A stretch of DNA of 7,796 nucleotides from an uncultured Candidatus Melainabacteria bacterium (GCA_934675695.1 CAKURN010000061.1:1-7796), one strand, 5' to 3'; counted from the first letter of the stretch, positions 1 to 7,236 are shown. Notes: a model not told the origin generated them from the sequence alone. Translations and numbers: made by a program.

Positions 1-3000
1 CCTCTAGATACTTCAGTTTCTGAAGAATCGCCAGATATTTTTGTTGTTTTGTCACCTGCGAGACTATCTTTCAGGAACTCAACAATTTTATCTTCTTGTA
101 TTCCGGAAGTTTCAGGTAATTCAACAATTGATTCATAAGTTGAAGCACCTAATTCGTATGTGATTTTTACTTTATCTCCTGCGTTGCATATAGTGCCGCA
201 TACATTGTATTTTGAATTGTATTTTCCGTGATTTAATACCGGCATTATACTGTATGTTTTATCTCCAGGAACTAATGACTTGCCATCTTCAGAATATACT
301 GATGGTCTTATTGTATAGCCATCTCTTGCTAATTGCATATATATTTCTTCTATTGTATCGCCTGATATTTTTACCCTGCTTTTATCGATTCCTAATGCTA
401 TAGCAAATTCTCTAACTAATGGAATATTGTTGTTTGGAGAATTACCCTTTACTGGTAATTTTAATCCTTCTGTTATTCCAAGTGCTTGTTTTGCATCTTC
501 GCTAGTAATTTCATTATTAAACTTATATTTATTAGAATTGTTTGTGTATCCTTCTATTGCAATCATTGTTGCACTTCCATTGTATCCAAAAGATTGTTTG
601 CCACCAGTTGCGTACATATCAAATACAGCTTGTTCTTCTTTTGATAACGATTGATATATAGTAGTGTCTCGATAATCTTGAGCTTTGATTCCATCGACAA
701 GTTCAAATTTAATATTTTCTCTGTTATTAACTAAATTTTGTACATTTGAGGCAAATGTTTTTAGTTTTTTTAATCTATTTTTTCTTATATCAACAGAATC
801 ACTTGTACTACAGCTATAATCAGTTATATATGTAAGAATTTTATAGAATTCTTGAGCACTTTCTGACATAGAAGATACGTCAGCAGAAGAAATTATTTTA
901 TCATCAGTTTTTTCAATATTTTCAATTAAATTGGTTATTTCTTTCATTGCTTCTAGGGATATTTTTTCATATGCTTCAATAAAGTTTTTAATATTAGTTT
1001 CAGCCTTTTTGCCAAGCACTGTTGGTAAGAAGCATATTGTTTTGGTCCCATTAATTTCTTTTCCTGTTATTTTAAGGCTATTAATTGCATCTTCTATGAT
1101 TGAATTACCTGTAACAGAACAATCATCAGTTATTACAATAAAAGCATCACCCTCTACTAAACAACCTGAAGTACGACCCTTATTTTCATCTAAGGGCAGT
1201 TCTGTTTCTCGTCCTGAAGACAACTCTACTTCAGTACGACTCTTATTCCCATCTAAGGGTAGTTTTGTTTCTTGTGATATTTCTATTAAATCTCTAGCTG
1301 CATGTGTATAACTTTTAAGTTTACCTTTGTTAGGTTGTGGAGCTAGTATAATAGTATTTTCTTTTGTTGCTCCTTTGGCTGCTAATTCATTCATTTGTGT
1401 TTTTGTAATTGTAACTTGTGCCTTGCTATCTACCCAAGTTGCTGCATTAAATAGAACTGAAGTAACAAAATCTAAATCTTTTTCGTCAACAAATTTACTA
1501 AAATATTTTTTAACCAAGCGTTCTTTAAATGTTTGAATTGGTATTTCAGATAGATTGGATATTTCAGATATTTCAGACAGTTCTTCAAGGCTTAAAATTC
1601 CGCATGCATGCGTTGCTAATTTTTCTGGTATACCTTTTCCAACCAATTTTTCTATTGTTTTTAAATATTTAGTACACATTTCAACTGGGTTTTCAGACTC
1701 TGATATTTCAGATGCTTTTTTATATCCAAGGGCTTTGCATACTTCTGCTGTGTTTTGTTCTGATACCTTTTTTTCAGTCAAAGATTTCATTGCATCTAAA
1801 TATTTGGTGCATATTTCAGCCGGTCTTTTGAAGCTTAGTATTTCAACTACTTTTTCTTGTCCAAGAGCTTTGTATATTTTCGTTGCGTCTTCTTTTGATA
1901 TACCTTTTTCAATCAAAGGTTTTATTGTTAAATATTCTTTGTATGTTTCAACTGGGTTTTCGGAGTTTAGTATTTCAATTACCTTTTTCCTGCCAAGAGT
2001 TTCGTATGCTTTTGTTGCATCTTCTTCTGATATACCTTTTTTAACCAAATCTTTTATTGCTTTTTCTTTTGACATACCTTTTTCAGTTAAAGATTTTGTT
2101 GCTTCTGGTTTTTTTGACGATTGAGTATCAGAATCAACCAATCCTAGAAATGTTTCTTGATCTTCTGATGTTTTTGTTGATGTAGTTATATTGCTCGTAG
2201 TGTTAGAAGTAGTATCTGCTATTGTTCCTGTCGTATTTGCGTCATATCCCAACAATTCGCCGATTTTTGCAACTGTTTGCGGGAAATACTGTACCAAATA
2301 CTCAGCTCTTGCATTTATTCTGTCACTATCATGTCCATAAGTAGTCATTAACGTATTAGTTTCAGCAACTAATTCAGATAAACCTGTGTTACTATCATCT
2401 AAGCCGCCGCCTGTTTGTGAAAAATAGTCAATTATATCTTGGGACAATTCCGGATATTTTTGTGTGAAGCTTTTCATTTCATCGTTGTATATTTTGATTA
2501 ATTCTTCATTTTGGCTAATTTTTCCCAATTCTTTATTTTCTGTATCAACTGAATGCCCTAATTCATGAGATATAACCCCGACATCTGCACAGATTTTTAA
2601 ATGTCCTTCTAAAGAGATACAATTTCTATTAATGCTATTTAAAATTGTGATTTCTTTTACATTTGTTCCCAAATTAATCAATTGGTCAGCAGGCAATGTC
2701 TTAACCATAGCCCAAAAATCTTCTCGTTGCTTTAATGAATTTACGAAACAAGAATCGCCTTCGATGAAGTTTTCCCTTCTTTTTCCGGTAAATGTATGTA
2801 AATAAACTTTAGCTAGCACTTGTTTTTCTAGCATCTCGTTAATCGAATAATTTGTTTCTGTTCCGTCTTCTTGAGTAACGGTAACTGCTCTTGTACTATC
2901 ATCAAAAGTCGCTGTATAAGTTTTTCCATTGATAACGGTAGTGGTTGAGCCATCGGCGTTTTTTGTCCAGCTTCTATCTACAGATAACAAACTATCGCCA

Positions 3001-6000
3001 TTTTCACTGTTGATTTGGTATTGGTAATTAGTTGAAACCAAATTGCCATCTTCGTCAACTTGGGAATTGTAGTTTCTTGATATTGTATTTCCGTTTTGTT
3101 CGTAATTTTGAACATAAGAAGTTGAACCATCATCAGATGTTACAGTTGACAATTTAGTACCACCGGTGATTGTACCGTCTTTTATTGCAGATATAATATC
3201 CATATCTTCCGGATAATCTTTTAAATCGTATCTTGTTGTTTCAAATGCACCTGTTAAATCAGACGATTCTTTTGTATATAATGCATAGCTCGGTTCGCCG
3301 TTTTCGTTATTTACTATTTCAATTTGAGAAGTTGGGATTTTGATTTTTGTTTTCTTTTTGGCACCTACTTCTACTTCTCTTTCATTTAAAATGACTGTTC
3401 TATCTGAATTTTGGTAATATGCTTCGCTTGTATTATCTCCATTTAAAAATGTTGTACTTTTGCTTATATTTCCATCTGAATCCATAGTGACGGTCTTTTT
3501 AACATCGACATAATCAGCCCCTGTCGCATCTTGTGGATTATCTACAGATGGAGAAGTTTTTATCGCAACAATTCTAACTCCGACGTTATTTTGTAGTGCT
3601 TCTATTTGGATTTCGGAGCCTTCTGGAATTTCTTCTAAGAATTTTTTATAATCTAATTGGCTTTGGTATTTTATTGTTGATGCAAAATCTGCACCGGATT
3701 TTATTATTTCAGCGGCAGACTCATCTTTAAATGACAAATTTTGCCAATCAATTCCTCCTAAATCACTATCTGAAATATCTCCTATTTGGATACTATTTGC
3801 AATTTTTTTTGCAAATTCAATTTGTTCTTTGCTAAAGTCACTTTGTTTTAATGTTTCTTCAAAATAATCAACATTAGAATCATCACTGATATTTTTATTA
3901 AAAGCTTTGCTAAAAGAATTACGAACTGAAGAAGTTTGTGTTGTATTTTCTAAAGTTTCTGAAGTAACAGAACCACTATTAACAAGTTTTGTTAATACGT
4001 ATGCCCTACCAATATATTCTTTGCTTGCAATGCTGGTTAGATTTTGAACAGCACTAGACAAATCTTCCCAATATTGTCCTGCATCTAATATTTCTATTAT
4101 TGCTTCTTTTGACAATTCTACATATGAATCTTCAAATTTGTTTGATAAGTAATCGACTACTTGTGTTGCTTCTTTCTTTTGTCTTGCTATTTGTCTGGGG
4201 GTTAATCCTTCTAGGTTTTTGTAGTTGGTTAGTCTTTGTTCAACAATTGCTTCTAATTCTTCTTTTGTCATAGTGGTTGCAGCTGTTGTAGTGTTCGTTG
4301 TTTGGTTTACTGCATTTATACCTGAATTAATACCCATTACAGCTACTCTATTTGGGGTTTGAGTCATTTGTTCAAGGTTGTCTTGAGATGTTGAAATTTG
4401 AGTTTCGTTATTATTAATAGGGGCTAAAGCCGTTTCTTCATTTAACATAGTAGCATTTTCCAATAACAAAGAACTGTTTTCAGAAATTACATTTCCTTGT
4501 TCATCAACAACAAAAGAAGTGTTTCCGTTTGGCATTTCTCCAAGATTAACTTTTTGACCTAAAAACATTGCATTGTCATACCAATCTAATTGATAAAACC
4601 TTTCTACAGTTCCATCTGCTTTGTATGTTGTGTTTTCTTTGACTGTTTTACTTATAGGGTCGTAAATTATTTCAGTTTGTCCAACGGTTTTGTTTATAGA
4701 ATCGTAAGTTACCCTTACTGTTCTTGCATTGTTTGGAGCGTTGTTGGCTGCTGTTTCTTGAGAATAGCTTGTTAAACCTTCTTGACTGTTTTTTGTCATA
4801 TAATCCAAAACATCGCTTGCTTTGTAATCTCTAGCTATAACGTTTCCGTCTTTATCCACGTATTCAGTGTATTTTAGACCATTATCGTCAGTTTGGTTTT
4901 TCTTTATTTTATTGGTGTTTTCCGGTGCCGGAGTTCCTGATGCAATTTGCACTGCTTCAAAAGTAACACCAGAAGCAAAACCTGTTATTGCCCCGCTTGC
5001 TAAGTTTTCAGTTGAAGAATTTAGCCAATCGCTAAGTGTAATTTCGCTTCCATCTGTAGTAAGCAAATAGCTCGTGCCGCCACCAACAAAAGTAGCACTA
5101 GCACCTGCAGCTGCACCAGAAATCCCGCCTGTTAGCAATCTTGCTCCTATTTGAGTTGCACCGGATGAGTTCATTGTAGCTTTAGCTAAAGTTGTACCAA
5201 ATGTTCCTTGAGTACCAACAACGCTAGCTCCGGCTGCAAGTGAAGCCGCTGTTGCAGTTAAAGTTGTTGTGGTTAAACCTTGCAAAGATAAATCTGAATT
5301 GTTAGAAATAGCACTATAGTATTTGTTTGCTTTTTCAAGAGCTTCTTCATAGCCTTCGTCGCCTTCTTTTAATTCGCCATTTGCAATTTGTTCGTAAGCA
5401 ATTTCATCTTCTTCAGTTAAATCTAAATCATCTAATCTTGTTACACCGGCTTCTGCTAAATAATCACCTGTTGCCATTCCAACACCAAGTTCTAATGATG
5501 TTGTTTCAGCACTTAAAATCTTTGCAATTGTTTGATTGCTGACTTTGTTTGTAATTGCATTAGAAACGCCTTTGGCTGTACCCATTGTAACGGTTTGAAC
5601 AAGAGAATTTATTGTGCCAACCGCTAAATCCTCAGCTAATTCCATTGCACTGTAGCCATCTTTTTCTGTTAAACCGTCAATTGCTTGAGGCAACATATAC
5701 GCTCCGGTTCCCGCTCCGACACAAATTGCACCTGCTGCCAACCAAGACATTCCACCTGTAAAAATTCCGCTTGCAACAAGTCCTGTTATAGCTAATGCCG
5801 AACCTACACTAGAAATAGTGTTTACTACTTGTTTTTGACCTTGTTTGTATTTTGCAGCTGTTTTTAAAAAATCAGATTTAGAATAATCAACATTTCCGTT
5901 AACTAAAGCATTAAATTCATCTTCGTTTAATGCGTTTCCTGTGATGTCTTCATATACTTCATCTAGCGACAATTCGCCATTTTTAACTTTTTCTATTTCT

Positions 6001-6509
6001 TCTTTGTATTTGTCAATTTCATTTTGAACTTTAGAAGAACCTGCACCAATGCCTGTGAAATTTTTAAATTTGTCCCAAAGCCCGGCTATAACGCCATTGT
6101 TTTCTTTTATGCTATTCAAGCTTGTTTCTTGCGAAGCTACAAGATTTTCTAAAACAGAAATCAATGCTTCAGAAGTATTTTCGTCCAGTTGCGATGAAAA
6201 AGTGGTGTTGTCTTTTGTTTCTTCTATTTCTTTTTGTTTTTCAAAATCAGCTATGCTCAAATCATCATCAACGCCGTCATTTGAAGCAATTTGAGAAATC
6301 GTATCCAAAATTTCAGAATTATCTTTTAATCCATAAGTTTCAGCAAGAGTATTTGAAAACTCACTAACGTTAATTTTACCGTCTTTACTGGATTCAAGAG
6401 CTTGAGAAAAAAGTGAAGACAATTCGTCTTCGCTTACATCAATGTTATTTTCTTTTAGTTTTCTGGCTAAACTTCCAAAACCACCCAGTTTTACGCTATC
6501 GTCAGACAT
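1..6509 (-). CDS. Giant multidomain protein with lethal-factor-like zinc metallopeptidase domain (partial, C-terminus outside window)
   Basis: One uninterrupted minus-strand frame of 2169 full codons, still open at base 1. Start ATG at 6509 follows AAGGAAG four bases upstream; in-frame ATGs at 6527 and 6524 have a poorer ribosome site, and a stop lies just above them. No signal peptide is seen. Order of parts (residues): EF-hand-like pair 39-88; hydrophobic Gly/Ala-rich regions about 227-274 and 409-525; beta-rich 'KDGN' region about 539-670; Thr/Asn linker to 746; helical region 747-945; second beta-rich region about 1004-1225; metallopeptidase about 1226-1415 (HELGH 1315-1319, ELVAE 1379-1383); Thr/Ser linker about 1423-1455; four helical repeats about 1485-1663; PRPP-loop-like motif 1790-1803; unrecognised tail. 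The peptidase resemblance to anthrax lethal factor (M34/ATLF type) is by eye. Inferred role: large exported toxin or effector that cleaves a protein target. Delivery route, target and immunity partner are not visible. A non-toxic surface or adhesion role remains possible. Confidence 0.92.
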   Translation of the reverse strand, partial: MSDDSVKLGGFGSLARKLKENNIDVSEDELSSLFSQALESSKDGKINVSEFSNTLAETYGLKDNSEILDTISQIASNDGVDDDLSIADFEKQKEIEETKDNTTFSSQLDENTSEALISVLENLVASQETSLNSIKENNGVIAGLWDKFKNFTGIGAGSSKVQNEIDKYKEEIEKVKNGELSLDEVYEDITGNALNEDEFNALVNGNVDYSKSDFLKTAAKYKQGQKQVVNTISSVGSALAITGLVASGIFTGGMSWLAAGAICVGAGTGAYMLPQAIDGLTEKDGYSAMELAEDLAVGTINSLVQTVTMGTAKGVSNAITNKVSNQTIAKILSAETTSLELGVGMATGDYLAEAGVTRLDDLDLTEEDEIAYEQIANGELKEGDEGYEEALEKANKYYSAISNNSDLSLQGLTTTTLTATAASLAAGASVVGTQGTFGTTLAKATMNSSGATQIGARLLTGGISGAAAGASATFVGGGTSYLLTTDGSEITLSDWLNSSTENLASGAITGFASGVTFEAVQIASGTPAPENTNKIKKNQTDDNGLKYTEYVDKDGNVIARDYKASDVLDYMTKNSQEGLTSYSQETAANNAPNNARTVRVTYDSINKTVGQTEIIYDPISKTVKENTTYKADGTVERFYQLDWYDNAMFLGQKVNLGEMPNGNTSFVVDEQGNVISENSSLLLENATMLNEETALAPINNNETQISTSQDNLEQMTQTPNRVAVMGINSGINAVNQTTNTTTAATTMTKEELEAIVEQRLTNYKNLEGLTPRQIARQKKEATQVVDYLSNKFEDSYVELSKEAIIEILDAGQYWEDLSSAVQNLTSIASKEYIGRAYVLTKLVNSGSVTSETLENTTQTSSVRNSFSKAFNKNISDDSNVDYFEETLKQSDFSKEQIEFAKKIANSIQIGDISDSDLGGIDWQNLSFKDESAAEIIKSGADFASTIKYQSQLDYKKFLEEIPEGSEIQIEALQNNVGVRIVAIKTSPSVDNPQDATGADYVDVKKTVTMDSDGNISKSTTFLNGDNTSEAYYQNSDRTVILNEREVEVGAKKKTKIKIPTSQIEIVNNENGEPSYALYTKESSDLTGAFETTRYDLKDYPEDMDIISAIKDGTITGGTKLSTVTSDDGSTSYVQNYEQNGNTISRNYNSQVDEDGNLVSTNYQYQINSENGDSLLSVDRSWTKNADGSTTTVINGKTYTATFDDSTRAVTVTQEDGTETNYSINEMLEKQVLAKVYLHTFTGKRRENFIEGDSCFVNSLKQREDFWAMVKTLPADQLINLGTNVKEITILNSINRNCISLEGHLKICADVGVISHELGHSVDTENKELGKISQNEELIKIYNDEMKSFTQKYPELSQDIIDYFSQTGGGLDDSNTGLSELVAETNTLMTTYGHDSDRINARAEYLVQYFPQTVAKIGELLGYDANTTGTIADTTSNTTSNITTSTKTSEDQETFLGLVDSDTQSSKKPEATKSLTEKGMSKEKAIKDLVKKGISEEDATKAYETLGRKKVIEILNSENPVETYKEYLTIKPLIEKGISKEDATKIYKALGQEKVVEILSFKRPAEICTKYLDAMKSLTEKKVSEQNTAEVCKALGYKKASEISESENPVEMCTKYLKTIEKLVGKGIPEKLATHACGILSLEELSEISEISNLSEIPIQTFKERLVKKYFSKFVDEKDLDFVTSVLFNAATWVDSKAQVTITKTQMNELAAKGATKENTIILAPQPNKGKLKSYTHAARDLIEISQETKLPLDGNKSRTEVELSSGRETELPLDENKGRTSGCLVEGDAFIVITDDCSVTGNSIIEDAINSLKITGKEINGTKTICFLPTVLGKKAETNIKNFIEAYEKISLEAMKEITNLIENIEKTDDKIISSADVSSMSESAQEFYKILTYITDYSCSTSDSVDIRKNRLKKLKTFASNVQNLVNNRENIKFELVDGIKAQDYRDTTIYQSLSKEEQAVFDMYATGGKQSFGYNGSATMIAIEGYTNNSNKYKFNNEITSEDAKQALGITEGLKLPVKGNSPNNNIPLVREFAIALGIDKSRVKISGDTIEEIYMQLARDGYTIRPSVYSEDGKSLVPGDKTYSIMPVLNHGKYNSKYNVCGTICNAGDKVKITYELGASTYESIVELPETSGIQEDKIVEFLKDSLAGDKTTKISGDSSETEVSR
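1020..1367 (-). other. Domain: phosphoribosyltransferase-like segment with PRPP-loop motif in the giant CDS
   Basis: Residues 1790-1803 read FIVITDDCSVTGNS: a hydrophobic strand, two acidic residues (Asp1795, Asp1796) and a T-G-x-S turn followed by a helix (IIEDAINSLK). This is the order of the type I phosphoribosyltransferase PRPP-binding loop (DDxxxTGxS/T). It departs from the usual pattern at the two residues after DD (Cys-Ser instead of hydrophobic residues). Upstream, TIILAPQPNKGKLKSYTHAARDLI could be the first strand and hood of a ComF- or PyrE-like fold. A following strand (KTICFLPTV) also fits a Rossmann-like alternation. Between the two halves sits a duplicated 21-residue insert. Inferred: a PRTase fold, possibly a second enzymatic activity or a substrate-recognition module. 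The enzyme class cannot be told by eye. Confidence 0.5.
1170..1274 (-). repeat. 63-bp-period direct duplication inside the PRTase-like segment
   Basis: Two 42-bp copies at 1170-1211 and 1233-1274 match at 36 of 42 positions, offset by 63 bp (21 codons), so the reading frame is kept. In the protein they read ETKLPLDGNKSRTEVELSSGR and then ETELPLDENKGRTSG. All six differences between the copies are C/T transitions on the plus strand. The duplication lengthens a polar loop just before the PRPP-loop motif. Confidence 0.85.
1521..2099 (-). repeat. Four tandem about 45-residue helical repeats (about 135 bp each) plus a truncated leading copy
   Basis: Within the giant CDS, after the metallopeptidase domain. 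Units begin at 2057 (IKDLVKKGISEEDATKAY), 1925 (IKPLIEKGISKEDATKIY), 1790 (MKSLTEKKVSEQNTAEVC) and 1655 (IEKLVGKGIPEKLATHAC), with lengths of 44, 45, 45 and about 45 codons. Each unit carries I-K-x-L-x-x-K-G-I-S, then x-A-T-K-x-Y-K-x-L-G, then K-x-x-E-I-L and N-P-V-E-x-x-x-K-Y-L. A 14-residue partial copy (TKSLTEKGMSKEKA, 2058-2099) sits in front of the first full unit. The units look like two to three short helices each, so a solenoid protein-binding region is likely. Unit 4 is the most diverged. No family name is recognised. Confidence 0.85.
2265..2834 (-). other. Domain: anthrax-lethal-factor-like (ATLF/M34-type) zinc metallopeptidase within the giant CDS
   Basis: Seen: HELGHSVD at residues 1315-1322, the HExxH zinc signature with His1315, catalytic Glu1316 and His1319, preceded by a hydrophobic strand ADVGVIS. 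Sixty-four residues after His1315 comes SELVAETNTLM, where Glu1379 fits the third zinc ligand. Known: anthrax lethal factor has HEFGHAVD and then EFFAEAFRLM, with ligands H686, H690 and E735. The segment after the third ligand (RAELLVQYFPQTVAKI) also parallels the lethal-factor end (RLKVQKNAPKTFQFI). Difference: lethal factor has Tyr728 seven residues before E735; here that place is Asp in a Gly-rich loop, and the nearest Tyr (1362) is 17 residues before. The domain is therefore probably zinc-binding and proteolytic, but the oxyanion-stabilising Tyr is not obvious. Domain edges are approximate. Confidence 0.75.
4935..5285 (-). other. Gly/Ala-rich hydrophobic region (glycine-zipper-like) of the giant CDS
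   Basis: Residues about 409-525 hold several stretches made mostly of Gly, Ala, Ser, Thr and Val, for example TATAASLAAGASVVG, GGISGAAAGASATFVGGG and GAITGFASGV. Such Gly-x-x-x-Gly-spaced segments are common in membrane-inserting parts of large bacterial toxins. Here they lie well before the peptidase domain, the order expected for a translocation or pore region. Function is inferred from composition and position only. Confidence 0.5.
5688..5831 (-). other. Predicted membrane-inserting hairpin in the N-terminal third of the giant CDS
   Basis: Residues about 227-274 contain SALAITGLVASGIFTGG and SWLAAGAICVGAGTGAYML, two hydrophobic stretches of about 17-19 residues separated by a short Gly-containing turn. 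This is long enough for a helical hairpin in a membrane. It follows a charged helical segment (EIDKYKEEIEKVKNGEL). It is not a signal peptide, because it begins more than 220 residues from the start. Confidence 0.5.
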
Positions 6510-6513
6510 ATTA

Positions 6514-6520
6514 CTTCCTT
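6514..6520 (-). promoter_or_regulatory. Ribosome binding site deciding the start of the giant CDS
   Basis: AAGGAAG lies four bases before the ATG at 6509. The alternative in-frame ATG pair at 6527/6524 would place this site inside the coding sequence and has only a weak AAGTAA before it. The 6509 start is therefore preferred. Confidence 0.6.
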
Positions 6521-6561
6521 GCATCATTATTTACTTATTTTGACGACAATTTTATTAAAAA

Positions 6562-6575
6562 ACTTTAGCTAAAGT
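6562..6575. promoter_or_regulatory. 14-bp perfect palindrome upstream of the giant CDS (possible operator)
   Basis: ACTTTAGCTAAAGT reads the same on both strands and lies 53 bases upstream of the giant gene's start. A second inverted repeat, ttttgtt-ga-aacaaaa, lies beside it at 6579-6594. Symmetric sites at this distance are typical for a dimeric regulator, but no regulator gene is in the window. No confident -35/-10 pair was found nearby, though the DNA is very AT-rich. The rest of 6510-6621 shows nothing else. Confidence 0.35.
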
Positions 6576-6621
6576 GGATTTTGTTGAAACAAAAGTTTAC
6601 AAAATTAGTGTTGTTTTGATT

Positions 6622-6652
6622 AAAAAAAAGAGAAGTAAAATACTTCCCTTTT
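6622..6652 (-). terminator. Rho-independent terminator of the QueD-like gene
   Basis: On the minus strand, AAAAGGGAAGTA-ttt-TACTTCTCTTTT forms an 11-pair stem with one mismatch and a 3-base loop. Its 3' side runs into a tract of eight T (plus-strand A 6622-6629). It starts 9 bases after the stop codon of the QueD-like gene, so it should end that transcript and separate it from the giant gene. Confidence 0.85.
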
Positions 6653-6661
6653 AAAAAAATT

Positions 6662-7228
6662 CTAGTGTTTTCTATATCCACATTTTGGACAAACTCCATC
6701 ATCACCCATTCTAACACCGCACAATGGGCAACGGTCAATGGTTTTATTTATTTCATATTCTTCAGAAGCTGTGTTTGCACCGCTTGTGAAAGTTATTTTT
6801 GCAATGTTTAATTTATCTTTTAACAAATCGTAAACGATTTTAATCATTCCTTCTGTTGTCATAGTTTCTTTTGTAACAACAATTCTAGAATCAGGGTATG
6901 CTGTCGCCAGTTCGGTTTTGAATGCTTCACCTTTCATTGTGTTTTGCGGAGCACCGTTTTTTATTCCTTGTTTATCATAAACATCTAAAATAACAGGCAA
7001 AATCGGGTCATCTTCTCTTAAAATTAAAGCGTGGTCGAAGTTTTGCAATATATTCCAAGCCGTTTTTTTAATTTCGTTACAGGGAAAAACCATATTAACC
7101 CCTTTGTTGATTGAATCTTCGACTTCTATAGTTAAAGTTCCCGTATGTCCATGGAGGTATTGTGCTTCTCCTTTAAAACCATAAAAACGATGTGCATATT
7201 GCAAATCAAAAGTTGTGATTGATTTCAT
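6662..7228 (-). CDS. 6-carboxy/6-pyruvoyl-tetrahydropterin synthase family protein (QueD-like) with C-terminal zinc ribbon
   Basis: 188 residues from the ATG at 7228, which has AAAGGAG eight bases upstream; a start 10 codons earlier lacks that site. Seen: zinc-ligand histidines of the T-fold family at His13 (YAHRF), His26 and His28 (LHGHTG), the Asp65-His66 pair (FDHALIL) and the TTEGMIKIVYDLL segment. Known: QueD converts dihydroneopterin triphosphate to 6-carboxytetrahydropterin in queuosine and 7-deazaguanine synthesis; PTPS relatives act in biopterin or folate pathways. Oddities: the usual catalytic Cys, four residues before the first His of HGH, is Ala22 here. The conserved Glu of the C-terminal KET motif seems replaced by TSG. 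A CxxC-x9-CxxC zinc ribbon (Cys167, 170, 180, 183) extends the C-terminus beyond the usual length of about 120 residues. Family assignment is firm; the exact reaction is uncertain. No other que genes are in the window. Confidence 0.85.
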   Translation of the reverse strand: MKSITTFDLQYAHRFYGFKGEAQYLHGHTGTLTIEVEDSINKGVNMVFPCNEIKKTAWNILQNFDHALILREDDPILPVILDVYDKQGIKNGAPQNTMKGEAFKTELATAYPDSRIVVTKETMTTEGMIKIVYDLLKDKLNIAKITFTSGANTASEEYEINKTIDRCPLCGVRMGDDGVCPKCGYRKH

Positions 7229-7236
7229 ATTGTGTT

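Noticed and set aside
1521..2099. Possible CRISPR-like or satellite array suggested by regular 135-bp spacing
   Set aside because: The units are in-frame, diverged at DNA level and encode a conserved protein pattern, so they are protein repeats, not an array with spacers.
212..2124. Several plus-strand open frames (212-403, 427-654, 931-1311, 1327-1536, 1555-2124)
   Set aside because: They lie antisense to the continuous giant minus-strand frame, lack ribosome sites and give low-complexity Ser/Phe/Leu-rich proteins. The repeats in 1555-2124 are just the reverse reading of the 45-residue repeats.
4590..6367. Plus-strand frames at 4590-4775, 4867-5070, 5327-5542, 6049-6294 and 6122-6367
   Set aside because: Also antisense shadows of the giant gene, with no supporting start sites or recognisable domains.
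6507..6527. Upstream start of the giant gene at 6527
   Set aside because: The two extra in-frame ATGs have only a weak AAGTAA before them, while AAGGAAG fits the 6509 start; kept as an alternative, not the call.
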